Of a stretch of DNA of 64,000 nucleotides, positions 16,188 to 24,292 are shown piece by piece. The DNA is taken from NCBI GenBank assembly GCA_963842355.1, contig CAWJGC010000009.1, positions 1 through 64,000 of the forward strand, read 5' to 3'. The notes under the pieces were generated by a model. That model was not told where the DNA came from. It made no database searches and saw only the letters and a program-made list of their open reading frames with translations. Both the position numbers and the translations under genes were made by a program. Within the stretch, counting starts at the first letter, position 1. Each line of letters starts with the position of its first letter. Source of the DNA: JASHPR01 sp963842355 (GTDB lineage: Bacteria > Actinomycetota > Actinomycetes > Streptosporangiales > Streptosporangiaceae).

Positions 16188-17516
16188 TCAGCCGAAGTCG
16201 GGCGTGCCGGCGGGCATCGTAAATCGGAACTCGGCCCCGCCGCCCGGCGCCCGGCGCACGGTGATCGTGCCGCCGTGCGCCTCGACCAGGCCCTTCACGA
16301 TGAACAGGCCGAGGCCCGCGCCGCCGCGCCGCTTGACCCGCCAGAACTGGCGGAACACCCGCGGGGCGAGCTCGGGCGCGATGCCCTGCCCCTGGTCGCG
16401 AACGGAAACCGCCACCCCAGGAGCGTCCTCGATCCGGGCCGACTCCACCATGATGGTTACCGTACCAGCCCCGTGCCGGACCGCGTTCTCGATCAGGTTG
16501 GCCAGGATCTGGAAGATCTTGTCGGCGTCCAGCCAGGTCTCCGGCAGATCCGGCCCGACCTCCACCAGGAACCTGTCCTCGGGCTCCCCGGCCGCCACCC
16601 GTCCGGCGACGACCTTCCTGGCCTGCTCCGGGAGGTCGACAAGCTCGCGGTGCACCTCGATCCGGCCCGACTCGATCCGCGAAACGTCGAGCAGCTCGGT
16701 GATCAGCCGGGTGACCCGGTCCGCGTCGGCGTTGACGGTCTCGAGCATCACGAGCTTCTGGTCGTCGGTGAACCGGGGCCACTTGTCCAGCAGCGTGGCC
16801 GTGAAGCCCTTGACGCTGGTCAGCGGCGAGCGCAGCTCATGCGCCACGGTGGAGACCAGGTCGGCCCGGTTGCGCTCGGCGCGAGCGCGCTGCTGCGCGT
16901 CCCGCAGCGTGATCGCCAGCCGGCGGACTGCGCCCGGGTGGTGGTGCCATTGGTCGCGGGCCTCGCTGGCGCGCCCGTGGCCGCCGCTCCCCGGGCCGCC
17001 CCCGCCGCCGGGGCCGCCCGCGCCGCCCGCGCCGCCCGCGCCGCCCGCGCCGCCCGCGCCGCCCGCGCCGCCCGCGGCGGCCACCTCGTCGCAGCCCTGG
17101 TCCTCGCCGCTGGGCCGGCCGTCGTCGAGCCACTCCCGGATATAGCCCACGCTGACCAGAAGCTCGGTCCCGTCCGGCAGGTACAGCGACCGCTCGGGAT
17201 GGCGGGTCCTGGTGCACAGGCCGTCGTACGGCTGCGTCTGCGTCCACCAGCAGCGGTCCTCGTGGTCCCGCAGCGGCAGCACCTGCCGCACGTCCCGGCC
17301 GAGCGCTGCGTCAGGGCTGATGCCGGTGAGCCGCGCGGCGGCGCGGTTGAACACTGTGACCCGGCCGGCGTGGTCGGCGATCACCAGGCCGTCGGGCAGG
17401 TCGTCGGCGCAGACCAGGCCGCTGCCCAGATCTTCGGCAGGCCCCGGCGGACCGGCCGCCGCCGCGGGGTTCCCGCCCGCGGGCGCGGCCCCGCGGCCCG
17501 CCATGATCCTGTCCAC
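16188..17516 (-). CDS. cytoplasmic PAS-domain sensor histidine kinase with a Gly-rich linker
   Basis: A sensor kinase of 442 residues with no membrane segment. Order: PAS domain (about 33-130; DGLVIADHAGRVTVFNRAAA), a Gly/Ala-rich linker (148-180, mostly GGA repeats), HisKA with the phospho-acceptor His 226 in STVAHELRSPLTS, then a complete HATPase_c domain with N box ANLIENAVRHG, G1 VRDQGQGI, F box FRQFW and G2 GGAGLGLFIVKG. All catalytic boxes are intact. No response regulator gene is adjacent, so its partner is encoded elsewhere. The start is GTG 17516. A strong stem-loop lies in its leader. The linker array has a 9-bp unit. Confidence 0.93.
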   Translation of the reverse strand: MDRIMAGRGAAPAGGNPAAAAGPPGPAEDLGSGLVCADDLPDGLVIADHAGRVTVFNRAAARLTGISPDAALGRDVRQVLPLRDHEDRCWWTQTQPYDGLCTRTRHPERSLYLPDGTELLVSVGYIREWLDDGRPSGEDQGCDEVAAAGGAGGAGGAGGAGGAGGAGGPGGGGGPGSGGHGRASEARDQWHHHPGAVRRLAITLRDAQQRARAERNRADLVSTVAHELRSPLTSVKGFTATLLDKWPRFTDDQKLVMLETVNADADRVTRLITELLDVSRIESGRIEVHRELVDLPEQARKVVAGRVAAGEPEDRFLVEVGPDLPETWLDADKIFQILANLIENAVRHGAGTVTIMVESARIEDAPGVAVSVRDQGQGIAPELAPRVFRQFWRVKRRGGAGLGLFIVKGLVEAHGGTITVRRAPGGGAEFRFTMPAGTPDFG

Positions 17517-17559
17517 TCGAACGCCGCCTCCGCTTGGGCCCGTTCCTACCCACAGTTGT

Positions 17560-17589
17560 CCCCGGGCTGGCCTGCTGGTCAGCCCGGGG
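17560..17589 (-). promoter_or_regulatory. strong stem-loop in the histidine kinase leader
   Basis: CCCCGGGCTG and CAGCCCGGGG form a perfect 10-bp stem with a 10-nt loop, 44-73 nt ahead of the kinase start. There is no T-run on the minus strand, so it may act on the mRNA or be a bidirectional stop rather than a classical terminator. Confidence 0.4.
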
Positions 17590-17782
17590 TCCGGGGGTAC
17601 CCGCGGGCTGACGACGCTGCATCCCGCGGCCGACCAGCGGTAACACCGAACGGGCTACTCATGACGCAACGTGATCAGATCAGACTCTAGCGCGTCCGGT
17701 ATGCCGCGCGGCACCCCGAGATGCCTCAGAATGCATACGGTTGCAGGAATCAACCCGCTGGCGAAGGCTCTCCCGCGCCCGG

Positions 17783-18099
17783 CCCGAGCGGATGGCACGC
17801 GGGGGGGGTCCTGGGGGGTCGTCCCCCCCGGGCCAGCACTGTGCCAGCCGCGACGGCCGGCGCTTTTGGCCGGCCCGAGCGGATGGCACGCGGGGGGGGT
17901 CCTGGGGGGTCGTCCCCCCCGGGCCAGCACTGTGCCAGCCGCGACGGCCGGCGCTTTTGGCCGGCCGAGCGGATGGCACGCGGGGGTCCTGGGGGTCGTC
18001 CCCGGGCCAGCACTGTGCCAGCCGCGACGGCCGGCGCTTGGCCGGCCCGAGCGGATGGCACGCGGGGGTCCTGGGGTCGTCCCCCCCGGGCTAACACAG
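17783..18099. repeat. 91-bp tandem repeat array downstream of trmH
   Basis: Four units begin at 17783, 17874, 17965 and 18046, each with CGAGCGGATGGCACGCGGGG, a TCCTGGGG block, GTCCCCC, CCAGCACTGTGCCAGCCGCGAC and CGGCCGGCGCTT. The first two are 91 bp, the third 81 bp, and the last is cut short near the trmH stop. The units differ mainly in the length of their G and C runs, as expected from slippage. A diverged two-copy relative is at 30136. The stretch from 17517 to 17782 has the kinase leader and no gene. No gene is supported inside the array on either strand. Confidence 0.9.
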
Positions 18100-19119
18100 T
18101 CAGGCGGGTGAGCTGCGATGGGCTCGTGCGGACGCGTACAGGCAGACCGCCGCGGCGGCGGCCAGGTTGAGGCTCTCCGCCCGGCCGTAGATGGGCACCG
18201 CGACGGTCTCATCGGCCAGGGCCAGCAGGTCACCGGGAAGGCCCCACGCCTCGTTGCCGAACAGCCACGCCGTGGGCCATCGCAGCTTCCCGTCCGACTC
18301 GAGTTCGTCGAGCGCCAGCCGCGCGCTCCCGTCGGCGGCGAGGACCCGTACCCCGGCCCGGCGCAGCGCCTCGACCGCCTGGCGGAGCGTGGCGCCGGCC
18401 ACCACCGGCAGGTGGAACAGGCTGCCCGCCGAGGCGCGCACGCACTTGCCGTTGTACGGGTCGACCGAGGCGTCGGTGAAGATCACCCCGTCTGCGCCCG
18501 CCGCGTCCGCCGTGCGCAGCACGGTTCCCGCGTTGCCGGGGTCACGCACGTTCGCCAGCAGCACCACCAGCCGGGGCCCCGCCGCGACCAGACGCTCCAG
18601 CGGGACGTCGACGAACCGGCACACGGCGAGCATCCCCTGCGGGGTGACCGTCTGGGCCAGTTCCGCCATCACCTCGCCGCTGACGGTGTGCACCGCCGCG
18701 CCCTGCCCGGCGGCCTGGGCGGCCAGTTCGGCGTACCGCGGCCAGGCCGCCGCGGTGACGAACAATTCGGTGACGACCGCACGACCGGACCCGGGCGCCC
18801 CGCCAGGCCCCGCCGCCCCGCCAGGCCCCGCCGCCCCGCCAGGCCCCGCCGCCCCGCCAGGCCCCGCCGCCCCGCCAGGCCCCGCCGCCCCGCCAGGCCC
18901 GGCCGCCGCATCAGAGGCAACTACTGCCTCCCGGGCCACTTGGGCCACCCGCGCACCAGAGGTTTCACCCAAGCGCAGCGCTTCGCGCACCGCCTGCGGG
19001 CCCTCCGCCAGGAACGAGTTCGCCCGCTGCCGGAACGAGCGTTTGGCTAGCTGCCGGGCGGCTTTCACCCGCGGCGAGCGGATGCTCGTGATCTCGGTGC
19101 TGACTGTCACGGTGCTCAC
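18100..19119 (-). CDS. TrmH/SpoU-family RNA 2'-O-methyltransferase with hexapeptide repeats
   Basis: SPOUT methyltransferase acting on rRNA or tRNA ribose. Motif 1 is LANVRDPGNAGTVLRTADA, motif 2 is WLFGNEAWGLP and motif 3 is VPIYGRAESLNLAAAAAV, all intact and forming the SAM-binding knot. The N-terminal substrate-binding domain (SFRQRANSFLAEGPQAVREAL) is split from the catalytic domain by an array of AGPGGA hexapeptides (71-110) not expected in the family. It sits just downstream of rplT, where mycobacteria carry tsnR-type methyltransferases. Substrate cannot be told. The C-terminus ends just at the 91-bp repeat array. Confidence 0.92.
   Translation of the reverse strand: MSTVTVSTEITSIRSPRVKAARQLAKRSFRQRANSFLAEGPQAVREALRLGETSGARVAQVAREAVVASDAAAGPGGAAGPGGAAGPGGAAGPGGAAGPGGAAGPGGAPGSGRAVVTELFVTAAAWPRYAELAAQAAGQGAAVHTVSGEVMAELAQTVTPQGMLAVCRFVDVPLERLVAAGPRLVVLLANVRDPGNAGTVLRTADAAGADGVIFTDASVDPYNGKCVRASAGSLFHLPVVAGATLRQAVEALRRAGVRVLAADGSARLALDELESDGKLRWPTAWLFGNEAWGLPGDLLALADETVAVPIYGRAESLNLAAAAAVCLYASARAHRSSPA
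18798..18900. repeat. 18-bp tandem array inside the SpoU methyltransferase gene
   Basis: About six near-perfect copies of an 18-bp unit (GCCCCGCCAGGCCCCGCC on the plus strand) encode repeated Ala-Gly-Pro-Gly-Gly-Ala. It lies between the two domains of the enzyme, in frame. Confidence 0.9.
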
Positions 19120-19132
19120 CGGGCGCGAGTTT

Positions 19133-19185
19133 CATGATCCTGGTTGCTGGGGTACCGCACGCGTACCTGATCCACCACGATCATG
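19133..19185. repeat. dispersed palindrome, copy 3, between rplT and the SpoU gene
   Basis: CATGATCCTGG (19133-19143) faces CCACGATCATG (19175-19185) with one mismatch, enclosing a loop with GTACCGCACGCGTAC, itself near-palindromic. It fills most of the 92-bp gap between rplT and the methyltransferase gene, both minus strand, so it may end the infC operon transcript. Confidence 0.5.
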
Positions 19186-19211
19186 GAACCATCGGCGCGG
19201 CCAGGCCGGAC

Positions 19212-19610
19212 TCAGGCGGCGGCCGTGTCCGCGGCTGACTCTCCGCCGAGATCCTTGGGCAGGGCGGTCCTGGCCACCTCGACCAGCGCGGAGAACGCCG
19301 CCGGGTCGGCTACAGCGAGGTCGGCGAGCATCCGCCGGTCGACATCCACGCCCGCGATCTTCAGGCCCTGGATGAACCGGTTGTAGGTCAGGCCATCGGC
19401 CCGCGCCGCGGCGTTGATGCGCTGTATCCACAACCGCCGGAACGCTCCCTTGCGGTCCTTGCGGTCTCGGTAGGCGTAGGCCATCGAGTGGAGCGCCTGC
19501 TCCTTGGCCTTGCGATACAGGCGCGATCGCTGGCCACGGTAACCGCTGGCCCGCTCGAGGACGACGCGACGCTTCTTGTGGGCGTTGACCGCCCGCTTCA
19601 CGCGTGCCAT
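19212..19610 (-). CDS. rplT: 50S ribosomal protein L20
   Basis: Early-assembly 23S rRNA-binding protein. The 132-residue product starts MARVKRAVNAHKKRRVVLERASGYRGQRS, the strongly basic N-terminal extension of L20, and continues with the globular part RRLWIQRINAAARADGLTYN. It is slightly longer than usual (about 117-130) through an acidic/Ala-rich tail. It is the last gene of infC-rpmI-rplT, 27 bp after rpmI. In other bacteria L20 represses this operon through a leader structure, but I cannot confirm that here. Confidence 0.97.
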   Translation of the reverse strand: MARVKRAVNAHKKRRVVLERASGYRGQRSRLYRKAKEQALHSMAYAYRDRKDRKGAFRRLWIQRINAAARADGLTYNRFIQGLKIAGVDVDRRMLADLAVADPAAFSALVEVARTALPKDLGGESAADTAAA

Positions 19611-19637
19611 TTCTTCGACTCCCTTAAGCGGGCCGGG

Positions 19638-19832
19638 TCACTTGCCCAGCAGTCTCTTCATCTTCTTGGTGTCCGCGGGCGACAGCAGCACCTCGTTCTT
19701 GAGGCGGCGGGTCCGGGTGCTCGGCTTGTGTTCGAGGAGGTGGTTGCGGTTAGCCCGGCGGCGCATGACCTTGCCGGTGCCGGTCAGCCGGAATCGCTTG
19801 CCGGAACCGCTGTGCGTCTTCATCTTCGGCAT
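19638..19832 (-). CDS. rpmI: 50S ribosomal protein L35
   Basis: 64-residue basic ribosomal protein with the family start MPKMKTHSGSGKRFRLTGTGK and the RRANRNHLLEHK core. It is the middle gene of the infC-rpmI-rplT set. Its upstream gap of 191 bp is unusually long for this operon and holds the 25-bp hairpin array. Confidence 0.97.
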   Translation of the reverse strand: MPKMKTHSGSGKRFRLTGTGKVMRRRANRNHLLEHKPSTRTRRLKNEVLLSPADTKKMKRLLGK

Positions 19833-19856
19833 GTCGCCGTCGTCTCCGTTCCCTGG

Positions 19857-19997
19857 CGTGCCGTCGGCACGACCCTACAGTTCGTGCCTGCGGCACGGTG
19901 TTATCTGCGTGCCTCCGGCACGGTGTTACCTGCGTGCCTCCGGCACGGTGTTTACTGCGTGCCTGCGGCACGGTGTTACCTGCGTGCCTCCGGCACG
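19857..19997 (-). repeat. array of six hairpins at 25-bp spacing between infC and rpmI
   Basis: Perfect 6-bp-stem palindromes of the form CGTGCC-NNN-GGCACG start at 19857, 19883, 19908, 19933, 19958 and 19983, the last five at an exact 25-bp period with the spacer GTGTTACCTG or close variants. On the mRNA strand the hairpins read GUGCCGGAGGCAC or GUGCCGCAGGCAC, so alternate copies show a GGAGG in the loop region. This lies inside an operon, where it would be transcribed as a chain of small stem-loops. Confidence 0.85.
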
Positions 19998-20023
19998 ACG
20001 CTTCGCTGCTGACCCCCGGTTGG

Positions 20024-20719
20024 TCAGGTCCTGGTTGGTTCGTCCGCCGAGCCGGGCTCGGCGGCCGCGGCCACGGCTGGTCCGGGGCCGGGGCCGGGGC
20101 TGGGCCCGGTCGGCCGGGCTTCACGCGGCGACGGTACCGGCCGGCTCGCGGGAGCCGATCCCCGGGTTGCGGGCCGCGGCGTCGCGCGGTCGGCCTTGGC
20201 GTCGGTCTTCCTCTTGTGCGGCCCGATCACCATGATCATGTTCCGGCCATCCTGCTTCGGCTGGGCCTCGACGAATCCGAGTTCCTCGACATCGCCGGCC
20301 AGTCGCTGCAGCAGCCGGTAGCCCAAGTCCGGCCGGGACTGCTCGCGTCCCCTGAACATGATCGTCACCTTGACCTTGTCGCCCTGCCTCAGGAACCGCT
20401 CGACGTGGCCCTTCTTGGTGCCGTAGTCGTGCGGATCGATCTTCGGCCGGAGCTTGATCTCCTTGATGACGGTCTGGGCCTGGTGCTTGCGTGACTCCCT
20501 GGCCTTGAGCGCCGATTCGTACTTGAACTTGCCGTAGTCCATCAGCTTGGCCACCGGCGGCCGTGCGGTCGGCGCGACTTCGACGAGGTCGAGGTCGGCC
20601 TCCTGGGCCAGCCGGAGGGCGTCGTTGATCGCGACTATGCCGACCTGCTCGCCGTTCGGACCGACGAGCCGGACTTCGGGTACGCGGATACGCTCGTTGA
20701 TACGGGGTTCAGTGCTGAT
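20024..20719 (-). CDS. infC: translation initiation factor IF-3 (ATC start)
   Basis: Binds the 30S subunit and checks the start codon. The conserved protein begins ISTEPRINERIRVPEVRLVGPN and continues DLDLVEVAPTARPPVAKLMDYGKFKYE, with the C-terminal domain FLRQGDKVKVTIMFRGREQS to QDGRNMIMVIGPHKRK, followed by a Pro/Gly/Ala-rich tail of about 50 residues. No ATG, GTG or TTG fits. The ATC codon at 20719 is preceded by AAGGAGG (20724-20730) and aligns with the first residue of other actinobacterial IF-3 proteins. A rare start such as AUU or AUC is a known feature of infC, allowing IF-3 to repress its own translation. Predictors forcing a standard start will extend it wrongly to as far as 21301. 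Confidence 0.95.
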   Translation of the reverse strand: MSTEPRINERIRVPEVRLVGPNGEQVGIVAINDALRLAQEADLDLVEVAPTARPPVAKLMDYGKFKYESALKARESRKHQAQTVIKEIKLRPKIDPHDYGTKKGHVERFLRQGDKVKVTIMFRGREQSRPDLGYRLLQRLAGDVEELGFVEAQPKQDGRNMIMVIGPHKRKTDAKADRATPRPATRGSAPASRPVPSPREARPTGPSPGPGPGPAVAAAAEPGSADEPTRT

Positions 20720-20803
20720 GTGACCTCCTTGAGCCACTCTCGCCGCCGCGGGACCTCCCCGCGGTCGGGTCACGACCCGCGTGCGGTGCCCCAACATGCA
20801 CAA

Positions 20804-20830
20804 GGCCCCGCATCGCCTGCATGCGGGGCC
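20804..20830 (-). promoter_or_regulatory. infC leader stem-loop
   Basis: GGCCCCGCAT and ATGCGGGGCC form a perfect 10-bp stem with a 7-nt loop, about 85 nt ahead of the infC start on the minus strand. Such a GC-rich hairpin in the infC leader is typical of attenuation or L20-dependent control, but no T-run follows, so the mechanism is open. The rest of the 374-bp gap between aroE and infC (20720-21093) shows nothing else I can support. Confidence 0.5.
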
Positions 20831-21093
20831 ACCTATACCGCGGCGCTCCCGGACCCGCCTAACAGCCTCCGGGTCAGGTGCGCCACGCAGCGCCCGGTGC
20901 CGCCGCGGCTCCTGCGCGACGGTTCCGATGCGCCCGGCCTGACCGGGCGGCCCGTGAGCCGTCCAATCCGCCGGACAGTCCCTGCGGGCTGCCCGGCCGT
21001 ACCCGCCAGCAACCGAGCTGGCTAGGTGGGAGGTGGCCGAGGTGGTCCTCCGCTTGCACGCCCGGCACGCGGTGCGCCGGACTGGTTGTGAGA

Positions 21094-21951
21094 TCAGAAT
21101 AACGCATTCCGGTGCGGGCGGCATTCCCCGGTCACGCGGCGCTCGAGTTCCGCCCGGCCAGCCCGTCGCATCGCGGCGGTCGGGGCGGTGCGGGCCGTCA
21201 TCAGCTCGACCTGACGGGCCGCCTGGCGGAGCAGCAGTTCGAAGCCGCTGATCACAGCGGCCCCGGTCTGCTCGGCCGCCGCGGCCAGCGGGGTGGGCCA
21301 CGGGTGGTACACGACATCGAGGACCGCCGCCGGAACGAGATCCCCGCGGAGGATGCGTTCTGCGTACATGTCGGCAGCTCCGGCCGGAACGGTGGAGATC
21401 AGCAAGTGCCAGCCCCCGGCGGTGGACGCCGCGCCGAACTCGGTCAGCCGCACCGCGATCCCGATCCTGCTCGCCGCGGCGAGCAGGGCTTCGGCCCGGG
21501 CCGGATTCCGGACCGCCACCGTCGCCTCGCTCCCGCCGAGGCCGCGCAGGGCCGCGAGCGAGGAGCAGGCGGTAGCGCCGGCCCCCAGGATCAGCGCGGA
21601 CCCGGCCCCGGACAGGCCCGCCGTGGCCACCGTCGTGATCATGCCGGGCACGTCGGTGTTGTGCCCGTGCCTGGCGCCGGCGGCGAAGATGACGGTGTTG
21701 GCGCCGCCGACCTCGACGACCAGCGGCTCGGCCATATCAAGCAGCGGCAGCACGGCCCGTTTCAGTGGCATGGTCAAGGACAGGCCCGCCCAGTCCGGGC
21801 CGCACTCGTCGAGCAGTCCCGGCAGCCGCGCCTCGTCGCACTCGATCGCCTCGTAGGTCCAGCCCGACAGGCCGAGCGCCCGGTACGCCGCCCGGTGCAG
21901 CACCGGCGACAGTGAATGACCGACCGGCGAGCCGAGCACTGCCGCTCTCAC
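21094..21951 (-). CDS. aroE: shikimate dehydrogenase
   Basis: NADP-dependent reduction of 3-dehydroshikimate in aromatic amino acid synthesis. The start MRAAVLGSPVGHSLSPVLH is the family N-terminus; LSLTMPLKRAVLP carries the catalytic Lys and GHNTDVPG the catalytic Asp, with ILGAGATACSSLAAL as the nucleotide-binding loop. In this protein S-L-T-M-P-L-K replaces the more common S-V-T-M-P-F-K or N-V-T-I-P-H-K. The product is 285 residues, normal. It follows mltG with a 10-bp gap, the usual alaS-ruvX-mltG-aroE order in actinobacteria. Confidence 0.95.
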   Translation of the reverse strand: MRAAVLGSPVGHSLSPVLHRAAYRALGLSGWTYEAIECDEARLPGLLDECGPDWAGLSLTMPLKRAVLPLLDMAEPLVVEVGGANTVIFAAGARHGHNTDVPGMITTVATAGLSGAGSALILGAGATACSSLAALRGLGGSEATVAVRNPARAEALLAAASRIGIAVRLTEFGAASTAGGWHLLISTVPAGAADMYAERILRGDLVPAAVLDVVYHPWPTPLAAAAEQTGAAVISGFELLLRQAARQVELMTARTAPTAAMRRAGRAELERRVTGECRPHRNALF

Positions 21952-21961
21952 CGCAGCGGCC

Positions 21962-24292
21962 TCAGCAGCCTGCTCCGTTCTTATGGCACTCGGCCACGAG
22001 CTGGTTGAACACGGCCGGGCTGTTGGTGAACTCGGTCAGGCCCGTCTTCAGGTTCACGGTCACGAAGTACAGCAGGTCCCCGTGCGCCGGGTGCAGGGCG
22101 GCCCGGATCGCGACATCGCCCGGGCTGTCGATCGGGCCGGGGGGCAGCCCGGCGTGGATGACAGTGTTATACGGCGAGTTGACGTGAAGTTGCGAGGTCG
22201 TGAGGCTGGCCCCGAACCTGTGCAGCGCGTAGTTCACCGTGCTGTCCAGCCCGAGCTTGATGCCCTGGCTCAGCCGGTTGTAGATCACCTCGGCCACCCT
22301 GGAGTAGTACTTGGGGTTGCCTCCCTCAGCCTCCAGGATGCTGGCCACGGTGATGACCTGGTTCGGGGTGAGATGGACTGCCGCCGCCGCCTGCGGCAGG
22401 TTGATGCTGGCCGCCTCCTGGTTGAACCGGGCCACCATGGCCTGCAGCACGCTGGTCGCGTTCATGCCCGGGGTGATGTCGTAGGTCGCCGGGAACAGGT
22501 AGCCCTCGGGGTTGCCGTTGGCGTACGGCGGAAGCCCGAGTCCGGCGGTGTCCTTGACGGCCTTCGCGTACGTGCCGGCCGATATGGCGGACTTCGCTCC
22601 GAGCAGGGTCAGGATCTGGGTCAGCCGCAGGCCCTCCGGGATCGTCACCGCGGTCTGGATCCGCGCGGACGGGTTGAGCAGCAGCTTGTACGCCAGGGCC
22701 GAGTTCATGTGCTTGCGCAGGCGGAAGAACCCGGGCTCCAGCCCGGTCGGGTCGGAGCTGGCCTTCACGGCGGCGACGAAGGAGTTGACGCTGGCCACGA
22801 CGCCGTCGCTGACCAGCCGGGGCGCGAGCGACTCGGCCGTGTCACCCTGCAGCACCTGAACCGTGACCTCGCCCGTCCCCGGACCGGAGTAGTCCGGGGA
22901 GTGGAACTTCTGGTACAGCTTGTAGCCGCCGACGCCCAGCGCGCCCAGGAGCACCACGGCGAGCACGATCGCGAGCGCCGGCGCGATCGTGCGGCCCATG
23001 CGGCGCCTGGGCCGGCCGCCACGGCCTCGCCGGGAATCACGGCCGCTCCCGAATCCGGGCACGAGCCCGTCTTGCGGCGGCGCGTCATCCCAGTCGTCCG
23101 GCTCGCCTTCGTCGTCCCCCCATGCTCCGTCGTCAGCCGGGCCTGGCTCGGGTTCGGCCAGGCCGGACCCGCCGCCGTCATGTCTGCGCCGGCGCCCGGC
23201 AGGCGTGCCGGACCGCGGGCCCGGATCCCAGTCCCGGGCGGTCGGCGGCACCTCGGGAGCCGGGCCGCCGGGCCGGCCGGGACCGGGAAGCTGCGCGTCG
23301 GGTCCGGCGGCCTCCGGCGACGGCCGCCACCGGAACGGTGCTGGGCCCTCGCCGCTGGCGAGGGCCGCGGGGCCGGGATAGTTCAGGTCGCCGCCGGAGC
23401 CGCGCGGACCGTAGTCGGGCGCGCTGGCGCGCTCGAACGGACCTGCCGACCCGGTGGGACGGTAGCCGTTCTGGCTCCCGAACCCGGGCGGCTCACCGTA
23501 GGGGTCCGGGCCGCGGCGGTACCCGCGGTCGAGATCCCCGGGAGGGTAGGCGGCTGACTGGCCATGGATCTCGGGCCCGCCCCCGCCGCCGGGTGGCATG
23601 GAGCGATCCTGGGGAGCCTGCGGGGCCTGATGGCCGTAGTCGCCCCGCGGCGGGTGAGGATCAAGCCGTTCCGGGGCGCGCTGCCCCGGGTAGCGGGGAT
23701 CGGTCCCGGCCAGGGGATCACGGCCGGGCGGGACGTCCGGCCGGCTGTGCGAACCCGTCCTGCCGTAGGAGGCGTCGGCCGGGGCGGACGGGTCCAGGGC
23801 CGGATAGGGGGTCGGCCGGGCGTACGGATCCGGCGCGGCGCGCGTATCCGGCGCGGCGTAGGGGCTGGCCGGTGCGTAGGGATCCGGGTCGGCGTGGCGG
23901 CCGCGCCGACTGTACGATCCGGCCTGGCCGTTGCGGTCGACCTGGCCTGAGGCGGCACCGGTCTGGCCGTTGCGGCTCGCCTGACCCCCCGGGCCCGGCT
24001 GGCCTCCGTTAGGGTCCGTGCGATCGTCCGGGCCGGTCCGTGCGTACCGGCCCGCCGGGCCGTAGGCGCCCGGCGCGCCATAGGAGTCCGCGGGCCTGTA
24101 GGGGTCGGCCTGGGCGTAGGAGCCCGTGGGCGCATTGGGGTCCGCCTGGCCGTAGGGATCGGCCGCGGCGTACCTGTCCGGCGCGGCGTACGGGTCGCGG
24201 TCGCCGTAGTCCTGCGGCGCGCGGCTGTGCCGGCCTGAGCGACGCGGTACCTCCCGCTCCGCCCAGTCCTCTCCCCCGCCGTCGCGCGTCAC
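21962..24292 (-). CDS. mltG: endolytic murein transglycosylase with a large disordered N-terminus
   Basis: YceG/MltG terminates glycan strand growth by cleaving nascent peptidoglycan at the membrane. The C-terminal 340 residues are the family part: a transmembrane segment at about 435-458 (TIAPALAIVLAVVLLGALGV), a LysM-like region, and the YceG domain with catalytic Glu 654 in ASILEAEGGNP and the NTVIHAGLPPGPI block. The first ~430 residues are a Tyr/Pro/Asp/Gly-rich cytoplasmic region with recurring D-P-Y and A-D-P-Y-G elements. Actinobacterial MltG often has such a tail, but this one is at the long end. It overlaps ruvX by 4 bp. Confidence 0.94.
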   Translation of the reverse strand: MTRDGGGEDWAEREVPRRSGRHSRAPQDYGDRDPYAAPDRYAAADPYGQADPNAPTGSYAQADPYRPADSYGAPGAYGPAGRYARTGPDDRTDPNGGQPGPGGQASRNGQTGAASGQVDRNGQAGSYSRRGRHADPDPYAPASPYAAPDTRAAPDPYARPTPYPALDPSAPADASYGRTGSHSRPDVPPGRDPLAGTDPRYPGQRAPERLDPHPPRGDYGHQAPQAPQDRSMPPGGGGGPEIHGQSAAYPPGDLDRGYRRGPDPYGEPPGFGSQNGYRPTGSAGPFERASAPDYGPRGSGGDLNYPGPAALASGEGPAPFRWRPSPEAAGPDAQLPGPGRPGGPAPEVPPTARDWDPGPRSGTPAGRRRRHDGGGSGLAEPEPGPADDGAWGDDEGEPDDWDDAPPQDGLVPGFGSGRDSRRGRGGRPRRRMGRTIAPALAIVLAVVLLGALGVGGYKLYQKFHSPDYSGPGTGEVTVQVLQGDTAESLAPRLVSDGVVASVNSFVAAVKASSDPTGLEPGFFRLRKHMNSALAYKLLLNPSARIQTAVTIPEGLRLTQILTLLGAKSAISAGTYAKAVKDTAGLGLPPYANGNPEGYLFPATYDITPGMNATSVLQAMVARFNQEAASINLPQAAAAVHLTPNQVITVASILEAEGGNPKYYSRVAEVIYNRLSQGIKLGLDSTVNYALHRFGASLTTSQLHVNSPYNTVIHAGLPPGPIDSPGDVAIRAALHPAHGDLLYFVTVNLKTGLTEFTNSPAVFNQLVAECHKNGAGC

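Noticed and set aside
19857..19997. A CRISPR array at the 25-bp ladder
   Set aside because: The units are the repeat itself; there are no unique spacers and no cas genes.
20720..21301. An N-terminal extension of IF-3 starting far upstream
   Set aside because: The extra residues are low-complexity, run over the leader hairpin and the aroE stop, and no IF-3 has them; the ATC start with SD fits better.
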